From Sipunculus nudus (Eukaryota; Annelida; Sipuncula; Golfingiida; Sipunculidae): 64,000 bases of DNA. The stretch spans positions 73,820,643 to 73,884,642 of the forward strand of contig CM049307.1 in the NCBI GenBank assembly GCA_026874595.1. The letters run 5' to 3'. Position 1 is the first letter of the stretch; the number at the start of each line of letters is the position of its first letter. The notes under the pieces were generated by a model that saw only the letters and a list, made by a program, of their open reading frames with translations, was not told where the DNA came from and made no database searches. Shown piece after piece: positions 43,171 through 54,789 of this stretch. A program made the position numbers and the translations under genes.

Positions 43171-45056
43171 TAGCGAAATGTGTTGTTTCTGTTTGTAAAT
43201 CTATTTCATTTGAATGCCTAGTCATTATTTCTTATAACTATAGCAGTATGGCAGTATTTTTTTTCAAACAGTAATGATATGAAAATAACCCTTCTTTGTT
43301 CCTCTGTAAATATGAGGAATTTATAGAACCCAAAGCTTTCCGTGACACACATACTTAGCCATATCTATAAGCTATTGGAGAATCTGTTATTACTCTATGT
43401 ACAGGAGCCACCTGTCTTGTTGCATTTGATTCCTGATTCCTTCACATCCAGGTCAGTGCAGATGCATCTAATACGCCATCTGTTGGCAGAAACCGTCATT
43501 GATTGTCATCAACCTGGATTGTGGTTTTATCTCCAGTCGGAGGTTAAATCCTTTTCCTGACCATTTCGTGCTCAGTTACAGGTGAAGATAAACACTTAAC
43601 CGGAAGATGTCCAAGTCACTGTCAAGATGTAATGAATAATTTACTGAAGATTAGAGTGTTTTATTGAGTTTTATATCATGTTATTGTGTGTTATGCCATG
43701 TTACAGCTGCGTCTTCACTCTCAAAGCCCTACGCCCGAGCCAATCAAAGTCAAGGATTTCTCTGACTTATCCTGATAGCTGATATTACTATATTGCATGC
43801 TCACCAGGCTGTTTTACGATTTCGTACATTATATATACTGCTGATTCAGAAAATATCATAGGCTTAAAATTTCAGGGTTTTGTGGAAAAACCTTAATCGT
43901 GGGGTATTTGAATTCGTGGCAAGATAATGTTAGGGTGAGCAATTCGTGTTTTATACAATCTACATATACGCAATGAAGACGAGAACATATACACAGGTAA
44001 TACGCCTGTTTCCCGACTGAGAAGCTTATCAGCTTATTACACAATCAGCACCACGGTCAATCGGTGAGTGTTGAGCAAACATGCTCGCCCGCCCGAGCCA
44101 AACAAGGAAATTAATCAGCCGTGACCGACATCAGCTCTCAGTTATCACACCTCTTCCCTCACTTGATCGGAGGGGAATCAAAACGGGACAGTCCACAAGA
44201 AAGATTCAAACTTTTTTAAATCAAGTATATGTAGCGCCTGTAAATCGCGAAAGGGTCCGTGAGACAAGAGGTTCTTTCATCGTTCAATGTGCAAGCTATT
44301 TGGAGATTAAAAAAGAGAAATCCGTTTCAAGGGCTGACCCAACAGAAATTTTACTTAACTGAAAATAAGCCGGCATAATTTGTTTACTTGTCTTCTGCTA
44401 AGCTTAATTACGGCTCACATTTATATACAGCTATCGGCAATATTCCGCGTAAAAAGTACCGGTCTTATCAATGGTTCACTTTTTGCACGCATCGGTGATC
44501 AGCAATATTCGGAATAAGTGCTCTTTACAATCACGTCCCGGGTAATGCAATTGAGTTTAAATGACCCTTGTCTTTAAAGCCAATGAAAGGCCGTTTCGCG
44601 GTAACCGTGGCGAGGATCATTGGAACATGTGTACCATTTTGGTCATGTAAGAACTACCGCTTCGCGCGATCTAGTATTGTTCTAAAATAAGTCACCCGAA
44701 ATTATGAAAAAGGGACATCTGAGGAAATCTTTTCAGTTTAAAGTAAAGTTTGATATTGTTTTAATGTAAACGTTAAACTTGGTTTCAGGGGCATTATGTA
44801 TGTTCGATATTTGGGGAAATAATGGAATGGACAACATAATATCTATATGAATCACGTAGTATTTAACAGTAATTTACAAAAACAGTAATTCAGTAAATTT
44901 ATTATATTTACTAATAGCATTGATAAAATAGTAACAAACAGTTTAATGTACCATTGAAAAATCATCAGCCAGCGTTAATAACTATATAAATGAAGTCGAA
45001 CACCAGCTGCCGTCAAGATATTCTCTGGCCGCGTGATCTTTGGAAACATGATTTTT
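43171..45056. other. Intergenic DNA with GC-richer patches
   Basis: Patches at 43340-43560, 44070-44340 and 44530-44670 have balanced composition and might be regulatory. Their short frames have no recognisable motif. Nothing else seen. Confidence 0.35.
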
Positions 45057-46945
45057 AGCTCAGCTGACTGAAAGTCATCTGAGCTAAAGCGATCACCCTT
45101 TGTCCGGCGTCCGTCTGTCTGTCTGTCCGTTAACCAGGCACAAATCGTAACCACTAGACCTTGAATCTTCTGACTTGATATCCTGGGAGGTCCATAAAAA
45201 ATCTCCTTAGAAACCTGAAATTAGGTCTCTTTTACCCATATTCTTTGAGCTATGGGCTCCGAAGTACGTACCCCCAGAATAATGGAAAATTCGATACAAA
45301 AGCTCAAGTATCTGAAGAACTAATTCATTGATCACCATGATTTTTTGCATGAATATTGATCATGGAGTGTTTCATCAGTTTCTGCAGACTGGTGGCGCCA
45401 CCTGTATTTTTTAATTTTTTTTACGATTTTTTTCTTTATTTTTGAGACTTTAAAAGATGCAGTCATCTCATTCTGTTAACAAGGCACAAATCGTAACGAC
45501 TGGACCTAGAATCTTCTATCTTGACATGCAATTGGGAGGCCAATTGAAAGTCTCCTTGGAAACCTGAAATTAGGTATCTGTTACCAATTACTTCTGAGCT
45601 ATGGGGCTCCGAATTACCCCCAAGAATAATGGAAATTTGATTCAAAAGCTCCTGTATCTGAACAACTATTGCATTGATCATCATGATTCTTTGCATGGTT
45701 ATTGATAACTGAGTGGTTCATCAGTTTCTGTAGTATGGTGGCGCCACCTGTATTTTTTTTTATTTTTTTACGATTTTTTTCTCTATTTTATAGACCTCTT
45801 AAGATGTGGTCATATGTTAACAGGGCACAAATCGTAACATCAGGACCTAGAATCTTTTCACTTGACATGCAGGGAGGCCCATAAAAATTCTACTTCAAAA
45901 CCTGAAATTACGTCTCTGTTACCTATAAACTCTTAGCTATGGGGCTCCGAAATACCCCCCAGCCAGAATAATGGAAAATTTGATACAAAAGCTCAAGTAA
46001 CTGAACAACTATTGCATTGATCACCATGATTCTTTGCATGGATAATGATCATTGAATATTTCATCAGTTTCTTCAGCCTGGTGGCGCCACCTGTATTTTT
46101 CAATTTTTTACGCTTTTTTCTCAAGTTTTAGACCTTAAGATTCAGTCATCTGTTAACAGGGCAAAAATCGTAACGACTGGACCTAGAATCTTCTCCCTTG
46201 ATATGTAGGGAGGCCCATGAAAAGTCTCCTTTGAAACCTGAATTTAATTCGCTGTTACCCATATCCTCTGAGGTATCGGGCTTCGAAGTACTCCCCTTGA
46301 ATAATTAAGAGATTTTTTACAAAAGCTCCAGTATCTGAACAACTATTGCATTGATCACCATGGTTTTTGATTGCATATTCATAAAGGACTATTTCCTCAG
46401 TTCCTGCAGACTGGTGGTGCAACCTGGAATTTTTTGGCGATTTTTTTTTGCATTTTTTCTCTATTTTTGAGACCTTCAAAGATCCTTTCATCTGTTAACA
46501 GGGTACAAATCGTAACCATTCATCCTATATTCTTCTAATTTAAAATGCAGAGACGTCCATGAAAAATCTTGGAAATCTGAAATTAGGTGTCTGTTATCCT
46601 TTTCCTTTGAGCTTTCGGATTAGTATATACCATTCAGTATAATTAAACATTTATATAAAACCTCCAGTTTCTGAACAACTAATGAATTCCCCATTATGAT
46701 TGTTTGCATGCACATTCATCATGGAGCGATTTATCAGTTCTGCAGACTGGTGGCACCACCTTATTTTTTTTTTCAAATTTTTATGCAATGTCTTGAGACC
46801 TTCAAAGATGTGGTTGTCTGTTAACAGGGCACAAATTGTAACCATTGCACCTAGAATCTTCCTTGACATCCAAGGAGGTCCATGAAAAAAATCTCCTTGG
46901 AAACCTGAAATAAGGTCTCTATTACCCATATCCTTTGAGCTATGC
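45057..46945 (+). mobile_element. AGCTCAGCTGA element with ~340-bp tandem core, copy 3
   Basis: It starts with the hairpin 45057-45085 (AGCTCAGCTGACT..AGTCATCTGAGCT) and GTCCGGCGTCCGTCTGTCTG. Six units follow, marked by AGGGCACAAATCGTAAC-like sequences at about 45135, 45478, 45820, 46156, 46497 and 46824 (steps 327-343). Each unit contains TGGTGGCGCCACCTG, CTCATTGATCACCATGATT-like and GAGCTATGGGGCTC segments. It is related to 17315-19046 in the opposite orientation. The core ends near 46945. No transposase frame. Confidence 0.8.
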
Positions 46946-47780
46946 TTAAGTGGAATGGGGATACCACCTACAAAATTTGGCATTGATAAAATTTCTTTTT
47001 TTGAATGTTTTCCTAGATAGCTGAGCGTCATGACCCCTGGGTCACATGTTTTAATTACATTGCCCCACGAAAATAAATTCCAAACAAGGTTTTCAAGCAA
47101 GTGAAATTATCGCAAAAATAAAATCATCCTGAAAAAGTGGCCCAATCGACACAGACAATTATATTATTGTCGCATTAGAATTTTATGTACGTTATTCATA
47201 TCTTTATTGTCTAAAGTCGAAAAGCAAAAAGATCGATATTAAGGAGATAAAATGACCTTTTATGTTATCTATATGTAATATATCATATAGCTATTTAAAA
47301 AAATCAGTATTATTATATAATTATGACTTTAGTATATTATTTGCCAATGATAAACAAGAATTCCCACTTGTCCGATGTTAACCAGGGTTCCTCGTGCTGT
47401 TGATATGTTGATATATTTTCGGCAAAAAAATCATAGTTCACACAATATTGGATATTCTTTGTGCAGGTTTGGTAAATCACGAAAATGACACCATCGCGAA
47501 AACTTAACCCCGCGAATATGAAGCCAACCACAGTACCCTTAAATACTTAGGCCTGTTTTCGACAATATTATAACTAAATCATCATGAATCTTTCCCCACG
47601 AAAGTTTATTATTTGTTAGGTGAAAGCGGCAAGAATAAAATGAGATCTTGTTTTTTTCTCGCAAATTTGGCCAATCAGTCTCAAACAGGCATTAAGACAT
47701 GTTGTCTTTTATTGGCCACAATTAAAAAAAAATAATTAGCGTTACCCGAGATGATACTGTCATAGAAATTGAACGGTTGA
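46946..47780. other. Unassigned DNA right of the array
   Basis: Part may be the non-repeated end of the preceding element. The stretch 47460-47530 (ATCACGAAAATGACACC, CGCGAAAACTTAACCCCGCG) resembles a dispersed repeat type of invertebrates, but no ends are visible. Confidence 0.35.
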
Positions 47781-48080
47781 AATTTTTAAATGCCACGTGT
47801 AGTGTAAAGTGTCAATCAAGGTTGGCCAATTCATTGTCTCCAATCCATTGTCCGGATTTTAATTTATGAATAGTAACCGGCCTCCTGACTGCAATGAATG
47901 AAATTGGTGGAATCAGCAAACGGTGTCTCATGTTCTATCATCTCAAAATGCACTCTTTATTCACGTATATGACCATGAGTGAGATGCATGTTCGCTACAA
48001 CTCCTGAGTGCCTCTCAGTGAATCAATTTTCCTAAGATTGTTTCTTCTTTTCACTACTTTGTCTTTTTCGTGCAAGGGAC
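47781..48080. promoter_or_regulatory. Possible regulatory island 3
   Basis: Non-repetitive. It contains CCACGTGTAG, three ATTGTC/ATTGTCC Sox-like cores (47833-47853) and ATTTATGAATAG. Impression only. Confidence 0.2.
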
Positions 48081-48082
48081 TC

Positions 48083-48103
48083 GGGGGGGGGGGGGGGGGG
48101 GGG
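48083..48103. repeat. G21 homopolymer
   Basis: Twenty-one consecutive G; the length is probably polymorphic. Confidence 0.85.
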
Positions 48104-50489
48104 TCTGAATATGTTTTATTTACGCTAGTGATGGTGTTTTCGGATTATGGAGGAAACATTGGCACAAATTGTATTAGCACAAATTGTTTCCTCAATCAAG
48201 TTTGTTTCACATCAAAGTTGACCTAAAATTAATAACCACACTCCTTACGTATCACGAAATCTAAAATATTTTTTTTAGTTAAAAAGAATTATCTGAGCTA
48301 AAGAAATAATCGACACGACTACGAGGCTTTAAGCTCTGAAATAATATAAGGTAGCTCCCCCTCCCCCCAATGAACTAAGATATGTAAATTATATTCTCAT
48401 CAGGAAGATACACGTACACACACAAACGCTGCGAACAAAAATACCATTAACCATGCTCGAAACAGACTGGCAGGATGCATTCCACCTGTGTTCTTATAGT
48501 ACTGCGATAAAGAAAACACCGTCACCATCCCATCAGTCAGCTCGACCATTATGACGTCATATATCATACATTTCTTTACGACGGTGTACTTAAACATGCC
48601 CCTATTAATGATAACGGTGATATAAACTCTCAATCCAGGTTTCATCTTGAGCGAGTGCAGGGAAAAATAACCGGTGAGAGGGACTTTATAAGTGGATAAT
48701 TTTTTATTATGCCCTCATAATAAATTACTTACTTGGATAACATAATGCGCTGAACAATATGTGACCAAAGCTGTCATTTTCTGTAAACGGAAATATAAAA
48801 AAAAGTAAATAAATTTCAGGTTTGAATACGAGATAGCGCTGTCAAGCAAAAGCAGTATGTGAATAAATAATGTTTCACGGACCCTAGTTCATAATATGAA
48901 AAGATATACAGGACCAGCATATGAACACATGGAAACAAAGCTGGTACCCAGAATGAATCGCGTATGATTCAAATGAAACCGAACATCATACACTTGTATT
49001 CAGCTGGAGGCAAGTCATTTTAATCAAACTAGGTTTGCAGCATTAATTACATAAACATGGATTACACCTTAACTAGTAATCATGACGTTCCTATAGCAAA
49101 CAATTCGAATTTGATTAAAACTACATTTGTGCCTAAAACAAAGTCAAGAGACTTTTTTTTAGACTTATGATATATGGTTTCAGAATTCCATTCAGTGCAT
49201 TACGTTCAAGACTCAACATTGTTAGAATAAACTGTTTTACTGTTTCATGACAAAAGATTTACAATGGGCCCCGGACATTTGCGTAGGAAATAGAACATAG
49301 GACTCAAGGTACGTAACGTTTTGTAGGGAGACGGCGCGCGTACGCACCCGGACACACATAAGGACACGTTGCCATATACACTTCTGCCAGTGCGGTTTTT
49401 AGGACTGATATTTTCAAAATTGCACGTTTTTGTATTGATTCCTTGTCTGTCGCTACATGAACGGTTGGCAAGATCGGATCCGCAGCCTACGGGCGCACTC
49501 CGCACATATCCACGCCGTCCTTTTTATTTCTTTATGCCGGTTTTTTTAGCCGTACCAGTGTTCGCATCCGTACCGCACAAATGGACTCGTGACATAAGTC
49601 AGATGAAAGGCACCCGTGTTCAACTGGTAATGATCCCTAGCTTAGTTTGTATTGTGTTATTGTTAAACGAAGCACCAAATATCATCTCGTCATATAAATT
49701 TACTTAAATTAATTTACACACGCATTTAGATGCTAACGCATGTACACAGATTCATTTTATATATTTACCTCAGTATCGAATCTATATAAGAAGGTAAAAG
49801 AGGTTTCATGGAGCTGCTGTTTATTAACAAACACGATATAGCGGAGAACAACTCCATTATTTTAGTCGATTCCGGGGGCGAGCATCAGATTAACATTTGA
49901 CTCCGGTGTTGATGAAGAGAAGTCTGGCCTTGATGTCAACAGACGGGGATACCAAGCAACGAAAATTTTCAATCTCGCAGCTGTAACATGATATAAAACG
50001 TAACTAGACAAAATTTCTGTTTTAAATGATTCATCTCATCTTGGCGCAGCATTGGCCCGTCTCTGTCTTTTGTCATTAGATAGCAAGTACGATATGGCCT
50101 CGGAAAAATTTTGTCGCGCTCACAACAGGAAACTGAGACGTCGTCTGGGTTAATGGCTGTCAGAGAGTCTTTCTTACCCTGGATATTTAAAGTTGAAGCT
50201 GTCATACAAAATGGGCTTTTCCAGGCGCCTGGACTCAAAGCAAACATTGTTACTGAAAGAAAACCTGTTGTTTGAGCCCAAAGAATTCTGTTGTCCTCGC
50301 GTCCATTCCTCGGAAAGAGGAGGGATGTTTATTTGTGTTCTTTAAGAAGTTTGCGTTCAAATTACACTAAAACCTTGGCTTTTGCGAATTGTTTTATGTG
50401 TAAACCAAGTGTCATTTACACATATTTACATACAATAAGTGGGAACTCATTATACCTATTCCCTGTAAAATTTTGAGACATTTTAAATA
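48104..50489. other. Intergenic DNA
   Basis: No gene recognised. A CRE palindrome lies at 48552-48559. GC-richer patches occur at 49320-49620 and 49980-50240; frames in them (86-112 codons) overlap on both strands and show no motif. Confidence 0.4.
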
Positions 50490-50915
50490 ACATAAAGGAG
50501 TCCGGTTCCGATATCTGACGAATATTGAATAAAGATAATTCCTTGAAACTTTTTTATGAAAAAGGCCAGAGAATGTCTAACCCATCGCATACAGGCTATT
50601 TATCGGTTTATTTCTAAATATATATTACATGTGTTGGCCCGTCAAAAATTCCCTTAATAAAGGACATCTGTCTGCAAGGCAGACAAGCAAGAGTTATGCA
50701 AAAGGTGTTTCACAACTAGTGAATTTTTAGCTTCCGCACAAATACAACCAGCCATCTTCGATTACATTTTTTTCGTTGTCAACATTGCTGTGTTTAATAA
50801 CAGCTTGTATATAAACAAGACCAGCTCATACACCCGTCACAGAGGGTTGTAAAAGAAATTACCTTAATTTCATTAATATGTGCGCAGAGTCAGCCAGACA
50901 ACACATAAGTTCTAT
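50490..50915 (+). repeat. Dispersed repeat family C, copy 2 (uninterrupted)
   Basis: It matches 15108-16150 outside the inserted element: TTTTAAATAAC, CCGATATCTGACG, TTGAATAAAGATAAT, AAAGGCCAGAG, ACATTGCTGTGTTTA, CCGTCACAGAGG. It shows the site without the Harbinger-like insertion (about 50557-50568). Confidence 0.6.
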
Positions 50916-52414
50916 AGAAAAGGTAGGCGAATAACTCGCTTTAATATTAAAGTTCTTATTAATATAAGACAAATAAGTGCCGCATATAAAATCTGGATAA
51001 ATGACGCCACTAACTATTAGCGCAATTAGAAAAACACATGAATAATGCAATGTTCATATTATGCTATACATGACTTGTACCGATACAGCGGTGCTTGAAC
51101 ACATCGCAAATTGAAGTCAAATGTCGTGTCATTAATAGGTAAGCGATATTAAATCTTAATTTGAGCGACGTCGTTATTTAAAAAAAAAAGAATAGTGTCA
51201 GTGCCATTTAAGGTTTGTAAGGATAAATATGTTGTTATTGAATGAACAGCTTTCATATTACACAAAGCCGTGCAGTTTAGTGCAGGAATCGCGGTAAGGT
51301 TAGGAACTCTCATGGTTATCATTCAGTGTGAGGTATACGATATGTTCAGTTCCATACTAACGGTAGTTTAACTTTGCATCATTTCACAAACTAACGCATG
51401 TGTAAATTTGGCTCACAGTAGCGTGCCGTCATTTGGAATCCAATAATAATCATGTGTCTAGCTGTGGAGAGGAGGTAATAATTAATCTTTGTACTCCTGT
51501 GACAAATGCCTTCGGTTGAAACCTGAAAATCATGTTTTCTATTTCTGAAGAGTACATGTTTTAGGGCATCTTGGTTTTAAGTAGGATCCCACCTAGGCTG
51601 GCGCTTTATAGTATACCGATCAGGGACTTCGCCATTAAAAATTATACGGTTTTCACCATCACTCAAGTTATGGCAGATTTATTATATAGATATTAGTACA
51701 GCATTGTTTGCATAAACAGTATGAATTGCAGAAGCAACACCCAAAAGGACAATAATGTCCAAGTAATATGTTCCGGTAATGTTATCTCTATAACCTGTTC
51801 AGATTCAATCTCCTTGTTAGAAAAAGAATTATACTCTTGAAAGCTGCGTATACCGGGAGGGAAATTAACCAAAGATAAAGTAGGCTTCACAGGCTCGTAT
51901 TTCCGGCACGCCTGCTAGACTTTCATTCCAGTGAACTGTCACTTCAATTTTCTGTAAGGACGTTTCTGTTGGGGACGTTCACTCTCATATACATACCTTA
52001 TAAATGTCTAGTTACACATTTGATTTTTTTCTGTTCACATCACTTTGTACCTAACAAATCAAAATCTTACATGTTACAAAACTTACATAAGTATTTTAAT
52101 TTACAGGCCAGTGACACATGAAATGAGATTTTATTCTTTAAATTGTCAAAGACTAGAGCTTTCTCGTTATAGCTCCACTCGGAGAAGCCAATCATACAGA
52201 CGGGCAAGGAATTCCCATTCCCTGTCGAACATTTGTAAAATCTAACAAAGCTTGAGACTAAGTAAAGTTGCTTTAAGTGGTTGGAGTTGTTTATAGTATC
52301 ACATTGATTTCAAATATATCTCATTTGTAAAATTTGTAAATACCTGTAATTTTTCATGTGAAAAAAAAGAGAAATCTGCGAAACATAAGTTCAAAGGTTT
52401 TAGACCAATTTCTG
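50916..52414. other. Intergenic DNA
   Basis: AT-rich; nothing recognised. Confidence 0.45.
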
Positions 52415-52530
52415 CGGCCTGGACCCCGCCCCCCATCTCCCCCGTTCCGGACCAGGGAACTTCTTTAAGCTTTGCCATTAGTCCTCCCGAGTTGGGCCCA
52501 TCCTTTTCCTAAATTATGGATCCGCCCCTG
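52415..52530. mobile_element. G-rich GGATCC element, copy 2
   Basis: In reverse orientation it begins CAGGGGCGGATCC (52530 downward) and continues ATTTAGGAAAAGG and a GGGCCCAAC stretch, like 8546-8600. The far end is near 52415 and is not cleanly defined. Confidence 0.55.
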
Positions 52531-52794
52531 GTCCTGCAAGAATATACTTTCTTCAATATATAACAATATAGTGATGTAAAACCTGAGCAAAACATGATAT
52601 ATTCCATTTACATTAGAATTAAGTAACTTAGTGATGATAATAACATACCTAAAAACTAAAATTCTCCGGAAAACGTCTTTATAAATTTCGCCGGAACTTT
52701 ATTGAGGAAGAGATAACTAAATCAACATAAACATTTGTAATAGTATGTGTATACTTTACGTATTTTGCCTGAACTCAAAGTTCCTATGCAAATC

Positions 52795-53225
52795 CAGTCC
52801 GGCACACGGACTTACTATCTCAAATTTAACTGTTTGATACGTTATGTGAGTAATAACATTCCACGTGTGTCTGTTAACCATAACAACACTTAGTGACCAG
52901 AGATACGATTTTTGTCCGATGCGCGACAGCTCCAAAGCTAGGGGAAGTAACACGAAAAAAAAAAAACAAAAACAAACACACACAGCAGAAATGCCACTTG
53001 GAAGCTTGAAAAATCTTGATTTGTGAAGTTGTGCGATACGGCCATCAGGTGCGCTGTTTATATTTTAAAATATGTTTATATTTGCACTACTGATCGCGCC
53101 TGTAGTAAGTTTTTTCTCCACTTTTGAACAGGTGTATGCAAACAGGTTTACAAAGAAATATTGTAAGATACCATGATATTTTAAGGTGAAATACTATAAT
53201 TCGTTGCGTAAAACTTGCGTGTAAA
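52795..53225 (+). repeat. Dispersed repeat family A, copy 3
   Basis: This is the longest copy: CGGACTTACTATCTCAAATTT, then ATCTTGATTTGTGAAGTTG, ATACGGCCATCAGG and ATACCATGATATTTTAAGG. It overlaps both the 1583-1792 and 23455-23638 copies. An A12-like run is at 52957-52968. Confidence 0.55.
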
Positions 53226-53559
53226 CTTATTTAATACTAAAGGGGTCTTTTCTTTATTGAAGCAAAGAAAAATGCTCACATTCTGGAAGTGAGCTGGTTT
53301 AGAAAAATATGGTACACTTTCAGGCCGCATTAATGGTAAAACGATGGCATCAAACATTTATCTTAGATCTATTTACCACTGCCATTTAAACACCTTTATA
53401 AAACATATTAGCTTAGAATGTACTGTGATATTGAAAATGAGCGGCTGATTGTAAAATTAACTTGAGGTTATATAAATCACAGGCGTGAATTACACGAGGT
53501 TGTGTTTTCTGACAAATTGACGTGTTACTTTTTTTTATTGCTGTTAAATGTGATCAGCT

Positions 53560-54060
53560 AAGGGTTGTCGAGGAATTTTGTAGTTACCATTTGATCAAGT
53601 AACTTAGCAGTACCCGCGACTGATAAATTAATTAAGAAGTATTTATGTATTATCCAGTCCGTTGATATGAAGGGAATATGGACCGTGTAGATTAGACCAG
53701 CTATGGATTCATTACTTCGGTGATGTTCTTAGTAAATTAATCATGTTATCTGGAGAAACCTCGCTTGTATTATAAAAGGCTTCATATTTCATGCCTTGGT
53801 GTAACTGAATGCAACAGTAACCTTATAGCAAGGCCTTTGCGTGCAATGTGATTCCATGGGATGTCATGTCTTGAATATCACTAATTACTCGGCAGGTGCC
53901 GGGGGCTGACTATTGGGAGGCTGATAGTGCCCTATTACAGAGCTAAATGCTCTGCTCAAAACTGAAGTATCTCTGCTGATTTCAATCTAATCACAATGAC
54001 GTCAGAAACGCAAGCGGGTGCAAGATGGAGGTAATTGTATTGCCAGGAATCGGGAAGAAA
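53560..54060. promoter_or_regulatory. Possible regulatory island 4
   Basis: A non-repetitive, balanced stretch with a CRE palindrome TGACGTCA (53997-54004), AAATTAATTAAG near 53626 and GGAGGTAATTG at about 54024. No coding frame. Regulatory status is inferred from composition and motifs only. Confidence 0.25.
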
Positions 54061-54261
54061 AATAATATGGGAAGGTTTAAACCGTGACTGCTTGGTCCGG
54101 GAAAACTAGATTCTCAAGGATGCTGGTGAAATTAAGTTAAGAAAAGGAAATGACGGGCGTAAATGAATCATTGATGGTGCTTTATAAAGTATCTTTATAT
54201 AGCTGGAGTCCACTGGTACCAGTTAAAGCTACACGTATCGGTGATCTGATATTGATGTGGA

Positions 54262-54520
54262 TTAGTCTCTGAGGGTGACTGATGCCTGGGTAACCGTAAC
54301 TCGCACTTTGCAGTCAAGGCATAGCTGATACTGCAATAGAAAACGTTTTATCAATACCACGTCTGGCCGGAAGGGAAATGAAGTAACGGGACACAAAACA
54401 GGACTCCAACAGAAGAACATTAGTGAACTCTTCAAACCGGCGGATGCCGATGAATTATACATCCTGATCCTCAGGGATGAAGGGCATTTTGACGCACGCT
54501 GTTTAACTCGAGGCTGCAAG
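54262..54520 (-). other. Region with exon-like splice signals, unassigned
   Basis: On the minus strand a strong acceptor (T-rich tract then GTGCTCTTGCAG, ending near 54514) and a second one (CGTTTTCTATTGCAG, near 54332) are seen. The frames that follow (up to 87 codons) show no family pattern. This could be a small unknown gene, with 54562-54789 as its preceding exon, or chance. Confidence 0.2.
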
Positions 54521-54561
54521 AGCACAAAAAAAAAATATATAAATCAGAATTCAGAGAAAAA

Positions 54562-54789
54562 CTATATGTCAAACATCAATAGATCCTCAGCTGCCTTTTC
54601 CCGTTTGAGTGATGCTTGAATATAGCGCCGGGTTCTGGTCCCCTGCTCAAAGTAGTTCATCACATCATTGTGTTTTCCCCACACAGAGCAGTATATAACA
54701 TGAACTACTGGCATATATAGTGAGTGAATGACATTGGCAAGGGTCTCATGTATTTTTCCCAGTCCCCTTTCCAGTACACCCATAACATC
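54562..54789 (-). other. Candidate exon, weak dynein heavy chain tail-like pattern
   Basis: A 73-codon minus frame of protein-like composition: GVLERGLGKIHETLANVIHS, LYMPVVHVIY, VWGKHNDVMNYF, then RTRRYIQASLKREKAAED and TAG. A possible acceptor AATTAG precedes it (exon start 54789), but its pyrimidine tract is poor. The order L-E-x..., [FY]-[MI]-P-[AV]-[VL], about ten residues, W-G is reminiscent of the start of axonemal dynein heavy chain tails. The rest does not fit clearly, and the frame stops instead of reaching a donor. It may be a retro-fragment, an exon of an unknown gene, or chance. Confidence 0.25.
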
